From NCBI GenBank assembly GCA_030526115.1, contig JAUNDK010000009.1, positions 1-56,033 on the forward strand: a DNA stretch of 56,033 nucleotides, given 5' to 3'. Both the position numbers and the translations under genes were made by a program. Each line of letters opens with the position of its first letter. Position 1 is the stretch's first letter. This stretch comes from Clostridia bacterium. GTDB taxonomy: Bacteria; Bacillota; Clostridia; Oscillospirales; Acutalibacteraceae. Under the pieces are notes generated by a model that saw only the letters and a program-made list of their open reading frames with translations, was not told the DNA's origin and did not search any database. Below, piece after piece: positions 8,625 through 16,913 of this stretch.

Positions 8625-8990
8625 TTACTTAACCTCAACCTCAGCGCCAGCCTCTTCGAGCTTAGCCTTGATGTCGTTAGCTGTAGCCTCATCAACGCCT
8701 TCCTTAACTGTCTTTGGAAGCTCGTCAACGAGAGCCTTAGCCTCCTTAAGACCGAGGCCGCAAACGTCCTTAACAACCTTGATAACATTGATCTTGGAAG
8801 AACCAGCGCTCTTAAGAACAACGTCAAACTCTGTCTTAGCAGCAGCCTCTGCAGGAGCAGCGCCACCAGCTACCATTACAGGAGCAGCAGCGGAAACACC
8901 GAACTCCTCTTCGATTGCCTTTACGAGCTCGTTGAGCTCTAAGACTGTCATAGCCTTAATGTCTTCGATAAACTTTGCGATATCAGCCAT
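8625..8990 (-). CDS. rplL: 50S ribosomal protein L7/L12
   Basis: The 121-residue stalk protein is present as dimers on L10 and recruits translation factors. The N-terminal dimerisation helix ([20 protein letters not shown]) is followed by an Ala-rich hinge (about 35-52) and the C-terminal domain containing [11 protein letters not shown] and [14 protein letters not shown], the factor-binding face. It has normal length and a GGAGG site upstream. It lies 57 bp after rplJ and ends at a strong terminator; rpoB does not follow. Confidence 0.98.
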   Translation of the reverse strand: MADIAKFIEDIKAMTVLELNELVKAIEEEFGVSAAAPVMVAGGAAPAEAAAKTEFDVVLKSAGSSKINVIKVVKDVCGLGLKEAKALVDELPKTVKEGVDEATANDIKAKLEEAGAEVEVK

Positions 8991-9047
8991 TGTAATATCC
9001 TCCTAAAATTTAAGTTGTTTGTAAAATAAATAAATTGTAAGTGCAGA

Positions 9048-9572
9048 TTATTCTGCTGCAGCCTCTTCTGCAGGAGCTGCGTTCTTCTCTGCGATTGCGT
9101 TGATAGCAACTGCGAGACCTCTTGGTCCGGAAACGAGAACACTGAGGAGCATCTGGACGAGACCTTCCTTGCTTGGGAGATCAGCGATAGCTGCAACCTC
9201 TGCTGCGCTCATAACCTTACCGTCCATGTAGCCGGCCTTGATTACGAACTTTCCATCGGAATCCTTAGCAAACTTGTTGAGGATTCTTGCTGGAGCGATC
9301 TGGTCGTCTGTAGCGATAGCAAGAGCTGTTGTGCCCTCGAGAACGGAGGAAAGATCCTCGATCTCAGAACCTTCGATTGCTCTCTTGAGGAGTGTGTTCT
9401 TGATAACTGAGTAGTTAACACCAGCCTCACGAAGTTCCTTACGGAGCTTTGTATCATCCTCAGCATTGATGCCCTTGTAGTCTACGAGAACACCGGCTGC
9501 GGAACCGAGAACCTTCTCCTTAAGCTCAGCAACAACTGCCTGCTTAGCCTCTAAAACGCTTGTACTTGGCAA
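9048..9572 (-). CDS. rplJ: 50S ribosomal protein L10
   Basis: The 174-residue base of the ribosomal stalk binds 23S rRNA and L7/L12 dimers. Family blocks include VLEAKQAVVAELKEKV at the start and AGVNYSVIKNTLLKRAIEG. The C-terminal tail is Ala- and Glu-rich. The best start is TTG at 9572, giving the usual PSTSVLEAK beginning with GCGAGGTG six bases upstream. GTG at 9581 would add three residues but overlaps the ribosome site itself. Expression is expected to be autoregulated through the L10 leader just upstream. Confidence 0.96.
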   Translation of the reverse strand: MPSTSVLEAKQAVVAELKEKVLGSAAGVLVDYKGINAEDDTKLRKELREAGVNYSVIKNTLLKRAIEGSEIEDLSSVLEGTTALAIATDDQIAPARILNKFAKDSDGKFVIKAGYMDGKVMSAAEVAAIADLPSKEGLVQMLLSVLVSGPRGLAVAINAIAEKNAAPAEEAAAE

Positions 9573-9579
9573 AATATTC

Positions 9580-9769
9580 ACCTCGCCTTTCGGTTAATGT
9601 TGCTATGCGATTTAAGGGTCGCATTATCCCTTAGGCGAAAACAAAGAATGCCTCCCCGCAGAAACCGCAGGAAGGCATGGAAACGTCAAAAGTTAAAACT
9701 TTACACGTTGCTTCCTCGGCAGGCGGATTAATCCTTTACGCTTTCGCACCTGCTGTCTTTGAAAACAGC
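9580..9769 (-). ncRNA. Ribosomal protein L10 leader RNA
   Basis: The rplJ 5' leader has the hallmarks of the L10 leader: GACAGCAGGTGCGAAAGCG followed by TTAATCCGCCTGCCGAGG, which together form the kink-turn-like L10/L12 binding element. It continues into a strong hairpin (ATGCCTTCC...GGGAGGCAT) and a U-rich run, which looks like an attenuator. Excess L10-L12 would bind and stop rplJ-rplL synthesis. The family assignment is from recognised conserved segments; the exact ends are approximate. Confidence 0.85.
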
Positions 9770-9775
9770 TTAATT

Positions 9776-9804
9776 ATTATAACGTTGACAAAAGAATTTG
9801 TCAA
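9776..9804 (-). promoter_or_regulatory. Promoter of rplJ-rplL
   Basis: A consensus TTGACA and TATAAT, with 17 bp between them, lie on the reverse strand between rplA and rplJ. Predicted transcription starts at the L10 leader. Confidence 0.88.
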
Positions 9805-9833
9805 TAGTAAAAAACTATTTTTATCAGATTTTA

Positions 9834-10526
9834 TCAGACAAATCTGGATGCTACGATCTTGATGCCAGGGCCCATTGTGGAGCTTACTGCGCAAGAACGA
9901 ACATACTGACCCTTTGCAGCAGCCGGCTTAGCCTTAACGATAGCATCGAGAAGAACGTCGAAGTTCTCCTGGAGCTTCTCAACACCAAAGCTCTTCTTGC
10001 CGATTACGCAGTGGATGATGTTGGATCTGTCGAGTCTGTACTCGATCTTACCAGCCTTAGCCTCCTGAATAGCTCTTGCAATGTCAGGGGAAACTGTACC
10101 GGCCTTTGGGTTTGGCATGAGTCCGCGAGGTCCGAGAACTCTACCGAGACGACCAACCTGTCCCATCATGTCAGGTGTTGTGATGAGTACGTCGAAGTCG
10201 AGCCAGTTCTCTGTCTGGATCTTCTGGATCATATCCATGCCGCCAACGAAATCTGCGCCTGCAGCCTTTGCATCTTCAATCTTTTCATCCTTACAGATAG
10301 CAAGAACCTTAACGTCCTTACCTGTTCCGTTAGGAAGTACGATAGCACCACGAACCATCTGGTCTGCGTGACGGCCATCAACGCCAAGCTTTACATGGAC
10401 TTCGATTGTCTCATCAAACTTAGCTGTACCTGTCTTTACAGCAAGGTCAAGAGCTTCAGCAACTTCATACTGCTTGTTGCGCTCAACGAGCTTTGCTGCA
10501 TCAGTATATTTCTTACCGTGTTTCAT
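9834..10526 (-). CDS. rplA: 50S ribosomal protein L1
   Basis: The 230-residue protein forms the L1 stalk of the large subunit and binds 23S rRNA near the E site. Recognisable blocks are [14 protein letters not shown] at the N terminus, [37 protein letters not shown] and the C-terminal [17 protein letters not shown]. The length is normal and a GGAGG site precedes the ATG. It lies 56 bp after rplK in the rpmG-secE-nusG-rplK-rplA operon. Confidence 0.98.
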   Translation of the reverse strand: MKHGKKYTDAAKLVERNKQYEVAEALDLAVKTGTAKFDETIEVHVKLGVDGRHADQMVRGAIVLPNGTGKDVKVLAICKDEKIEDAKAAGADFVGGMDMIQKIQTENWLDFDVLITTPDMMGQVGRLGRVLGPRGLMPNPKAGTVSPDIARAIQEAKAGKIEYRLDRSNIIHCVIGKKSFGVEKLQENFDVLLDAIVKAKPAAAKGQYVRSCAVSSTMGPGIKIVASRFV

Positions 10527-10582
10527 TATCTTTCCTCCATAGAGTGGTAAATATCGGGAGTTTTCCCTCCCACCCGGGTAAA

Positions 10583-11008
10583 TTAGTCTACGACTTCGAT
10601 ACCCATGCTGCGTGCTGTTCCGGCGATCATGCTCATAGCACTCTCGATGGAAGAAGCATTAAGATCGGGCATTTTCTGCTCGGCGATCTGCTGAACCTGA
10701 GCCTTTGTGATCTTTGCGACCTTCTGCTTGTTCGTAACGCCGGATCCGATATGAATGTTGCATTCATTCTTGTTGAGAACTGCTGCAGGCGGCGTCTTTG
10801 TGATAAATGTGAATGAACGGTCTGCATAAACCGTAATAACGACAGGAATAATCATTCCGATATCGTTCTTTGTGCGCTCGTTAAATTCCTTTGTGAACGC
10901 CATGATGTTAACGCCGTGCTGACCGAGAGCCGGACCAACAGGTGGTGCCGGGGTAGCTTTACCGGCAGGTATCTGGAGCTTAATGTAACCAGTAACCTTC
11001 TGAGCCAT
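10583..11008 (-). CDS. rplK: 50S ribosomal protein L11
   Basis: The 141-residue protein sits at the GTPase-associated centre and binds 23S rRNA. Family blocks are [20 protein letters not shown] (about 10-29), [22 protein letters not shown] and the C-terminal [11 protein letters not shown]. The start at 11008 follows GGAGGTG; the longer ORF adds 23 non-conserved residues. It lies about 120 bp downstream of nusG; this gap may hold a short structured leader, but I cannot assign one. Confidence 0.98.
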   Translation of the reverse strand: MAQKVTGYIKLQIPAGKATPAPPVGPALGQHGVNIMAFTKEFNERTKNDIGMIIPVVITVYADRSFTFITKTPPAAVLNKNECNIHIGSGVTNKQKVAKITKAQVQQIAEQKMPDLNASSIESAMSMIAGTARSMGIEVVD

Positions 11009-11128
11009 TTTGTGCACCTCCAAAATTCGTGGTAGATGGCGGCAGTGCCTCGAAATAAAATTTGCACAGCCTCCCACAGGGGGTTTGAAATCCCCTCATA
11101 ACAAGCAATTACGCTTAATTATCTAACC

Positions 11129-11674
11129 TTAAAAATTTGCCAGCTGAGCCTGACTCATCTCAAGCTCTACCGGAGTTTCGCGTCCAAACATCGAAACGAT
11201 AACTGTCATTCTCATCTCATCGAGATTCATGCTGTCAATTGTTCCGATATATCCATCAAATGGACCGCCGGTGATCTGGACGGTATCACCGATGTTGAAT
11301 GATACTTCAACAGTTTTGGATTCAACGCCGAGTTTTGCTACCTCTTCATCTGTAAGAGGAATAGGTTCTGTTGATGTTCCTACAAAACCTGTGCAGCCTC
11401 GAATGTTTCTTACTGCATACCAGGACTCGTTCGGAACTTTTCCGTCATCTGTTAATGTCATTTTAACAAGAACATATCCGGGGAAGACCTTATGTTCCAC
11501 CTCTTTTTTCTTGCCGTCTTCTGTTATCTCGACGACCATTTCGGTAGGAACGCTAATGTCTAAAATCAGATCCTGCATCTGGCGGTTCTCAACTGTTTTC
11601 TTCAGGCTGTCCATAACTTTGTTTTCATAGCCTGAATAAGTATGAACGATAAACCACTTTGCCGCGTTTGGCAT
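11129..11674 (-). CDS. nusG: Transcription termination/antitermination factor NusG
   Basis: The 181-residue factor binds RNA polymerase and couples it to ribosomes or Rho. The N-terminal NGN domain opens with KWFIVHTYSGYENKV and contains FPGYVLVKM and WYAVRNIRGCTGFVG. The C-terminal KOW domain contains GDTVQITGGPFDGYIG near residues 127-142. A GGAGG site precedes the ATG. It is the third gene of the operon, in the usual secE-nusG order. Confidence 0.98.
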   Translation of the reverse strand: MPNAAKWFIVHTYSGYENKVMDSLKKTVENRQMQDLILDISVPTEMVVEITEDGKKKEVEHKVFPGYVLVKMTLTDDGKVPNESWYAVRNIRGCTGFVGTSTEPIPLTDEEVAKLGVESKTVEVSFNIGDTVQITGGPFDGYIGTIDSMNLDEMRMTVIVSMFGRETPVELEMSQAQLANF

Positions 11675-11715
11675 TGTAATCCCTCCGCTTCGTAAAATCT
11701 GTCAGTTGCTGACAG

Positions 11716-11961
11716 TTAACCTGCGACGTTCATAACAAGACCCAACAGTTTCATGAAGACTGTATCAAGAGCAAAAATGCAAATACCAAGAATGAGGATT
11801 GTTGCGAAAACAACAGCCATGTTCTTGAAGCACTGCTTTGGTGTAGGCCATACTATCTTCTTGACCTCACCCTTACAGTCACGGAAAAACTTGCCAAGTC
11901 TCTTGAAGAACTCCACAAATGCGTTTGTCTTCTTAGCGTCGGTTTTCTTAGCATCAGCCAT
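11716..11961 (-). CDS. secE: Preprotein translocase subunit SecE
   Basis: The 81-residue single-span membrane protein of the SecYEG channel has a basic N-terminal part, the conserved amphipathic helix segment FFRDCKGEVKKIVWPTPKQC (about 27-46) and one C-terminal transmembrane helix (about 50-72). It lies 15 bp downstream of rpmG and 41 bp before nusG, in the standard order. Confidence 0.97.
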   Translation of the reverse strand: MADAKKTDAKKTNAFVEFFKRLGKFFRDCKGEVKKIVWPTPKQCFKNMAVVFATILILGICIFALDTVFMKLLGLVMNVAG

Positions 11962-11976
11962 GATCGACCCTCCGAC

Positions 11977-12126
11977 TTACTTTGTCTCTCTGTGGAGTGT
12001 GTGCTTCCTGCAGAATCTGCAATACTTGTTCATTTCAAGTCTGTCAGGATTGTTTTTCTTGTTCTTCTTTGTGTTGTAGTTGCGCTGTTTACACTCAGTG
12101 CAAGCTAAAACGATCTTGTTTCTCAT
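11977..12126 (-). CDS. rpmG: 50S ribosomal protein L33
   Basis: This 49-residue ORF begins [17 protein letters not shown] and ends [12 protein letters not shown]. The CxxC (ACTECK) and second CxxC (YCRFCRKH) form the zinc ribbon of the Cys-containing L33 type. GGAGGTGCC lies just before the ATG. It is the first gene of the secE-nusG operon, which is typical in Firmicutes. Confidence 0.97.
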   Translation of the reverse strand: MRNKIVLACTECKQRNYNTKKNKKNNPDRLEMNKYCRFCRKHTLHRETK

Positions 12127-12222
12127 AACGGCACCTCCGTTTTACGGAATAAATTTGGGTTATCCCCAGCCTCCCTCTGAAAAAGGGCGACAAAAAAAGA
12201 GCCCCCAATCTGAGGTAACAAG

Positions 12223-12251
12223 ATATTACCACAGATGGCAATTCTTGTCAA
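12223..12251 (-). promoter_or_regulatory. Promoter of the rpmG-secE-nusG-rplK-rplA operon
   Basis: TTGACA and TAATAT are separated by 17 bp on the reverse strand. The promoter sits between AAGAGC (12257 region) and GGGGGCTCTTTTTTT (12192-12205), which could pair as a loose terminator for the gene upstream. Confidence 0.8.
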
Positions 12252-12292
12252 GCGGGAAAGCTCTTTTTGTTAAATCTTACAGATTAATGATT

Positions 12293-13096
12293 TTATCTGT
12301 GCACTTCATTGTCAAGTGCGCTGGCAACAATGCGGTTTGGCTTCTTAACCTTCTCCGGTTTGATGTTCTTACCGATGAGCTTTCTGGCACATTTGTAAAC
12401 CTTTGCAAGGTCATCTGAGAAATCTTCTCTGATTCTTGCAATAGCTGTTTCATCGGAAATATTGTTGAGAACACCGGCTGTGATGATTGAACGAAGATCC
12501 GCATCACCTGACTTATACATCTCATTGATAAGGTTCTTTACCTTTGAGAATGCATCGGAGTTAGGCTTGTCGAGAGCAAGTTTCTGAATCTTTGGAGCAA
12601 CAACATCTCTTGCCATGACTGTGAGTCTTACCTGGCCGTATGTGATTCTCTCCCTGTTCATCTCATCCTTAAGCTCCGGGAATATACCGACAAGACGGTT
12701 GAAGAAGAATATTGTATCAACTTCTCTTTCGTCATCGTTCTTCTTCTTTTTCTTCTTTGCTGTCTGAACAGCCGCAACTCTCTTGGAACCGCCGACAACA
12801 TCCACAAAGTCATTTGCAATGCTCTGGGCGTCAGCTTCTGTGCCCTCGTTCTTATCGAAAAGCCACATGGAGAGCTGTTTCCAGTCGTGGGCAAAGTTGC
12901 CCTCTTCATCATATGCGTTGGATCTGAGAGCGAAAACTTCTCTCTCATCTTCGAAAACTACCTGATAGGCAACATTTTCTGTTCTGAAAAGGTATGCCTT
13001 ACCGAGTTTTTCATCCATGGATTCAGGACCTGTAAAGCCCTGCTTTGTGAGCTCTTCTGTGAGAGCATTGAGAATTATCTGAAATGCCTTATCCAT
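12293..13096 (-). CDS. Conserved-looking protein of unknown function
   Basis: This 267-residue protein has no signal peptide or membrane segment. The N-terminal domain (about 1-110) is mixed alpha/beta, with AYQVVFEDEREVFALRS. A lysine-rich linker (KKKKKKNDDERE, about 113-125) follows. The C-terminal domain (about 130-267) is helical, with GIFPELKDEMNRERITYGQ and NISDETAIARIREDFSDDLAKV, and ends in a basic tail. I do not recognise the family. The ATG at 13096 follows AAGGATG and is preferred to the ATG three codons upstream. It is monocistronic, with its own promoter, just upstream of the translation operon. Confidence 0.7.
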   Translation of the reverse strand: MDKAFQIILNALTEELTKQGFTGPESMDEKLGKAYLFRTENVAYQVVFEDEREVFALRSNAYDEEGNFAHDWKQLSMWLFDKNEGTEADAQSIANDFVDVVGGSKRVAAVQTAKKKKKKNDDEREVDTIFFFNRLVGIFPELKDEMNRERITYGQVRLTVMARDVVAPKIQKLALDKPNSDAFSKVKNLINEMYKSGDADLRSIITAGVLNNISDETAIARIREDFSDDLAKVYKCARKLIGKNIKPEKVKKPNRIVASALDNEVHR

Positions 13097-13128
13097 TATT
13101 ATCATCCTTTTTATTAAAAAGTCTAATT

Positions 13129-13157
13129 ATTATAACATTTCGGAACCTGGTTGTCTA
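13129..13157 (-). promoter_or_regulatory. Promoter of the 12293-13096 gene
   Basis: TAGACA and TATAAT are separated by 17 bp on the reverse strand, 33 bp before the chosen start. Confidence 0.6.
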
Positions 13158-13165
13158 TTACTTTT

Positions 13166-14575
13166 TTATTCAGCGTCAGAAGTTTCTTCGGAAGTTTCTT
13201 CAACGCTCTCCTCAGCAGATCCTTCAGCAGTATCCTCAGCTGTTTCCGCTGCAGATTCTTCTGTGCTTTCTTCTGAAGCTTCCTCTGAAGATTCAGCCTC
13301 GCTCTCTTCGGCAGATGGTTCATCAGAGAGAACCGCATTGTCTGTGAGCCAGCCGATAACCTTATCTTCAAGAACCATCATATTTACAAATGGTCTTCCG
13401 TAGCTGTCATAGTAGAGGTTTGGATCACTGCCGCCCATAATATTCTTGAAATAAGCGTCAACATCCTCATCTGTAACCTCGATGCCCTCGTTTTCTGCGA
13501 TAGCCTGAATTACAACATAGTTCTTTGCAACCTTCTCGTTGCTCTCTTTGTTGAACTCGATGAGCTCCTCTTCGTTCTCAACCTGAACATAATCTGTGAG
13601 GAACTGGTCGTACTCCATGTCATACATCTTTGCGTAGGACTTGTATGTCTCTATCATGAATGTAACCTGATGCTGATATGCTACCTCAGGAAGATCTATG
13701 AGATCTGCGTGATCAATCATCCACTCACCTACGTAGTTTCTGACCTTCTGCTTCTGAAGCTCTGCTCTTACGCCTTCTCTCATCTCATCAGCTGTTTTCC
13801 AGCCCTTTACGTAGTAATGCTCTTCTACGAATTCATCTGTGAGCTCAGGTGTTTTTTTCTCTGAGATAAAGTTGATGGATGTTACAAAGAGTGCATCCTT
13901 GTTTGCAAGTTCCATCTTGTTGCCGTCGGCATCCTCGGAATCCTGATATCCTTCAGGGAAAGTTACCTCGACGTCAATAGTCTCGCCCGGCTTGTGACCG
14001 ATGAGCTGCTGGAGGAAATCATCGATATACTGTGTTGTACCGATAGTAACCGATGTACCTGCACCCTCTGTGTTACCGCCGACAAACTCCACACCGTCAA
14101 CACTGCCTACATAGTCAATGTTAACTGTATCGCCGTCCTCAACTGCTCTGTCAACAACCTGAACTGTCTCTGAATAAACCTCAAGATAATTGCTGTTGAT
14201 ATAATTCTCAACTTCCTCGTCTGTTACTTCGTGAACATCGGAAGGTACTGTTACAATATAGCCTTCCTCAAAAGTTACAGCTTCCGAAGCCTTGAGACCG
14301 TCATAGTAACCGTTTGCTGCGAGGCCCTTACTGAACTCAGGTAACTCAACGGATTCCTCTGCTGTTTCTTCTGCTGACTCCTCAGCACTTTCCTCTGCTG
14401 ATTCACCTGCCTCATCTTCGACAGCTTCTGTGGATTCTTCCGCAACACTTTCTGTTACCGAAGATTCTGTCTCCGCCTCACCGGAGGTGGTTTCTTTTGC
14501 TGTGCATGCTGCCATGCTCACCATAATTGCGGCTGCCATGGAAGCTGCTGCAATTCTTTTTAATAATTTGCTCAT
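13166..14575 (-). CDS. Secreted trigger-factor-like FKBP lipoprotein
   Basis: This 469-residue protein has a lipoprotein signal peptide (lipobox MAAC, Cys24), an acidic Ser/Glu/Ala linker (about 27-85), an FKBP-type prolyl isomerase domain (GDTVNIDYVGSVDGVEF to LFVTSINFI, about 155-250), and a trigger-factor C-terminal-like helical domain (KTPELTDEFVEEHY to LEDKVIGWL, about 255-415). It ends in another SAEES-type low-complexity tail. Trigger factor itself is cytosolic and ribosome-bound; here the ribosome-binding domain is replaced by a lipid anchor, so a folding role outside the membrane, like PrsA, is inferred. The ATG at 14575 follows AAAGGA. Confidence 0.85.
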   Translation of the reverse strand: MSKLLKRIAAASMAAAIMVSMAACTAKETTSGEAETESSVTESVAEESTEAVEDEAGESAEESAEESAEETAEESVELPEFSKGLAANGYYDGLKASEAVTFEEGYIVTVPSDVHEVTDEEVENYINSNYLEVYSETVQVVDRAVEDGDTVNIDYVGSVDGVEFVGGNTEGAGTSVTIGTTQYIDDFLQQLIGHKPGETIDVEVTFPEGYQDSEDADGNKMELANKDALFVTSINFISEKKTPELTDEFVEEHYYVKGWKTADEMREGVRAELQKQKVRNYVGEWMIDHADLIDLPEVAYQHQVTFMIETYKSYAKMYDMEYDQFLTDYVQVENEEELIEFNKESNEKVAKNYVVIQAIAENEGIEVTDEDVDAYFKNIMGGSDPNLYYDSYGRPFVNMMVLEDKVIGWLTDNAVLSDEPSAEESEAESSEEASEESTEESAAETAEDTAEGSAEESVEETSEETSDAE

Positions 14576-14615
14576 GATATTTCCTTTCAAGAATATACTA
14601 TAATAAAACTATTTG

Positions 14616-14644
14616 ATTATAACAGTTGTATGTGAACTTTTCAA
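14616..14644 (-). promoter_or_regulatory. Promoter of the trigger-factor-like lipoprotein gene
   Basis: TTGAAA and TATAAT are separated by 17 bp on the reverse strand, 41 bp before the start. Confidence 0.75.
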
Positions 14645-14672
14645 GAAAATTGTGTAAACTTGTGCAAACATA

Positions 14673-14710
14673 CAAAAAGCGGCTGTCTGAAACCGAACTT
14701 CGACAGCCGC
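14673..14710 (-). terminator. Terminator of the GH127-type gene
   Basis: GCGGCTGTC pairs with GACAGCCGC, followed by TTTTTG on the reverse strand. A second hairpin, GAAACGGG/CCCGTTTC, lies at about 14730-14757 between it and the gene. Confidence 0.85.
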
Positions 14711-14798
14711 AGTTTTAAGTTTTCTGAGTAGAAACGGGGATTGAAAAGCCCGTTTCCCGAAGGCTATTAAAATATGATGATAGTTTTGAAAAGAATAT

Positions 14799-16709
14799 TT
14801 ATTCAGATTTAATCCATACGGCTATTTTATCCTGATCTCCCCACTTTTTACCTGAGTTTGCATAATCTGTGAGAACAAGCTCTGTTCCGTCTTTCTGCTG
14901 TAAGACGGTCTCAATCATACAGTAGTCGTATTTGTTTATTACAGCCTCTGCTATGTTTTCATAGCTGTAAGTCTTATCGGAGTTCCAGCCCCTGCTCTGC
15001 TGGGCTGTAAGTACCAGCGGACCGTATTCAACAGCAAAATGCTTTGGGGTATCCTCGCCTGCTTCATCGTAAACTGGACAGAGATAATCCTCGTCCCAGT
15101 TTATACCTGTCATAAGAACATCATGTTCATAAGGTACAGGCTCAACAACCTTCAGTTTACGCTTAAAGGCAATACTGATTCTGTCACCGTCCTGCCACTC
15201 TTTATTAATTCTGATTTTTCCGTTTTCAGGAAATACCTCTTCTCCGTTTACAGCGGCATACACGCTCTTTATCCAGTTCGGTACACGGAAAGTAAGTGTA
15301 AATTCTTCAGATTCCTCAAGAGATATTTCCATAATGACATTTACCGTTTTCGGGTAGGATGTATTCATGGAAATTCTGAAGTTCTGCCCTTTCGGTGTAA
15401 GTGTATTGATTACAGCGTCGGAATACATCAGCACGGTAATTTCATTCTCACTTCTCATGAGCTGTAACTTCGTAAAAAGTCCTGCGCCTGTTGCGCCTAT
15501 GCAGGCACAGCATCCGTAATAGTGGGAGTCTGACATGACTTTGTATCCGCCGACAGCACGACCCCTGTAACCTGCTGTGAGCGGGCTGTAGCTGTCAAAT
15601 GGGAGCGGCTCATATACAAGGCCGGGATTTTCCTCCTTGAAAGCATCTGTAACCACATGCTCCGTATTTAATGCACCAAGATAGGCATTATAGAAGGCCC
15701 TCTCGAAACAGTCGGCATATTTAAAGTCGCCTGTTAGTCTTGTGAGCTGCCACAGGTACCTCATAACGCTTACGGTTACGCAGGTTTCCTGCATGAGTGG
15801 TCCTGTCTCCTCCTTCGCCTGGCGGACTTTTGCATGGTCAAGGAATTCGTGGGTACAACCGCAGGAACCTATTATTGTGAAATCACTCTCCAGCAGTTTA
15901 TCTCCGAAACGAACCGCTGTCTCTTTGCACTTCTCGTCACCTGTAATGCGGTAAAGCTCGATGAGGCCCTCAAAGCAGGAAATCATCTCATAAGCCTTCG
16001 TTACAGGGTACTGATATGGGTATAATTTATCCTCAAGTGCAAGCTCAAAAACATCACAGACAGATGTGGCACCGCTCTCGACTATATACTTTGCAAAATC
16101 GAGATATTCACTCTTTTCTGTGAGTTTATAAAGCAGTACAACCGGCTCAAGTATAGAAGCGGAGTTAAGTCCGCGCCAGTTTCCGCTTGCCTTGCATACA
16201 GGCTTTTTATCAGGGCCGATTTCTCTCATAATTGCATCAAGCTGAGCGCAGAGACACTCGATAATCTCCTTTGACAGAGCTTCGTCTCTGCATACAGGGA
16301 GAAAATACTCCATGCCGACCATGACATATTTTCTGCACCACATATCCCAGTATGTAAGCTCGTGATTCACAGCATAACTGGAAATTCTGCCGAGTTCATC
16401 CTGTGCGCTTATCATATCCCTGACGGTTTCCTCAATTACGGAGTAAAGCTCATCATCCTTTGTCATCTCAAGGATATAACAGGCGCCCATCATCATTTTG
16501 CCCCAGTACTCTCCGCGCCATCCGCCGTCATAGTCGGAATCCGCTTCTTTGAACTGATCCACAAACCGCTTCCACAATGCTCTGTCGAGAAGCTGATTCT
16601 TTTTGATGAAATCAAGCACACCTGACATTAATCCTCTGTAGGAGTATTTCGTATTATCCGAAAGGGCAAGAACATCCATGCCCACTGCATTTGTATCTGA
16701 AACTTTCAT
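14799..16709 (-). CDS. GH127-type glycoside hydrolase (DUF1680, beta-L-arabinofuranosidase family)
   Basis: The 636-residue protein has the DUF1680 (alpha/alpha)6 barrel followed by beta-sandwich domains. Matching blocks are GPLMQETCVTVSVMRYLW (the Glu and Cys are candidate zinc/catalytic ligands, about 310-325), FERAFYNAYLGAL and the vicinal cysteines in HYYGCCACIGATGAG (about 405). Known GH127 enzymes use a zinc-bound Cys nucleophile to release L-arabinofuranose. It lacks a signal peptide, so it acts on imported oligosaccharides. The predicted transcript starts near 16735, which rules out the in-frame ATG at 16733; the ATG at 16709 follows AGAGGTG. No transporter is adjacent. Related families GH142 and GH146 cannot be excluded. 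Confidence 0.8.
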   Translation of the reverse strand: MKVSDTNAVGMDVLALSDNTKYSYRGLMSGVLDFIKKNQLLDRALWKRFVDQFKEADSDYDGGWRGEYWGKMMMGACYILEMTKDDELYSVIEETVRDMISAQDELGRISSYAVNHELTYWDMWCRKYVMVGMEYFLPVCRDEALSKEIIECLCAQLDAIMREIGPDKKPVCKASGNWRGLNSASILEPVVLLYKLTEKSEYLDFAKYIVESGATSVCDVFELALEDKLYPYQYPVTKAYEMISCFEGLIELYRITGDEKCKETAVRFGDKLLESDFTIIGSCGCTHEFLDHAKVRQAKEETGPLMQETCVTVSVMRYLWQLTRLTGDFKYADCFERAFYNAYLGALNTEHVVTDAFKEENPGLVYEPLPFDSYSPLTAGYRGRAVGGYKVMSDSHYYGCCACIGATGAGLFTKLQLMRSENEITVLMYSDAVINTLTPKGQNFRISMNTSYPKTVNVIMEISLEESEEFTLTFRVPNWIKSVYAAVNGEEVFPENGKIRINKEWQDGDRISIAFKRKLKVVEPVPYEHDVLMTGINWDEDYLCPVYDEAGEDTPKHFAVEYGPLVLTAQQSRGWNSDKTYSYENIAEAVINKYDYCMIETVLQQKDGTELVLTDYANSGKKWGDQDKIAVWIKSE

Positions 16710-16741
16710 TCCACACCTCTTATTTTCAGACATTTTTGTCT

Positions 16742-16770
16742 ATTATATTCTCATCATAGGAAACTTACAA
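16742..16770 (-). promoter_or_regulatory. Promoter of the GH127-type gene
   Basis: TTGTAA and TATAAT are separated by 17 bp on the reverse strand, placing transcription start near 16735. Confidence 0.7.
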
Positions 16771-16864
16771 TTAACTAAATAGTCAAATATTCTTTTCTGA
16801 TTTAGGTATAATGACGAAGGTTTGATAAAAAACTTTGAATTCATACATATACTTGTGAACTTTA

Positions 16865-16892
16865 TTGAATATAGAAATCAATATGATATAAT
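16865..16892 (+). promoter_or_regulatory. Promoter of dsdA
   Basis: TTGAAT and TATAAT are separated by 16 bp, with an extended -10 (TGATATAAT). The leader to the AAAGGAG site would be very short. Confidence 0.55.
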
Positions 16893-16913
16893 TAATCCCA
16901 AAGGAGAATCAGC

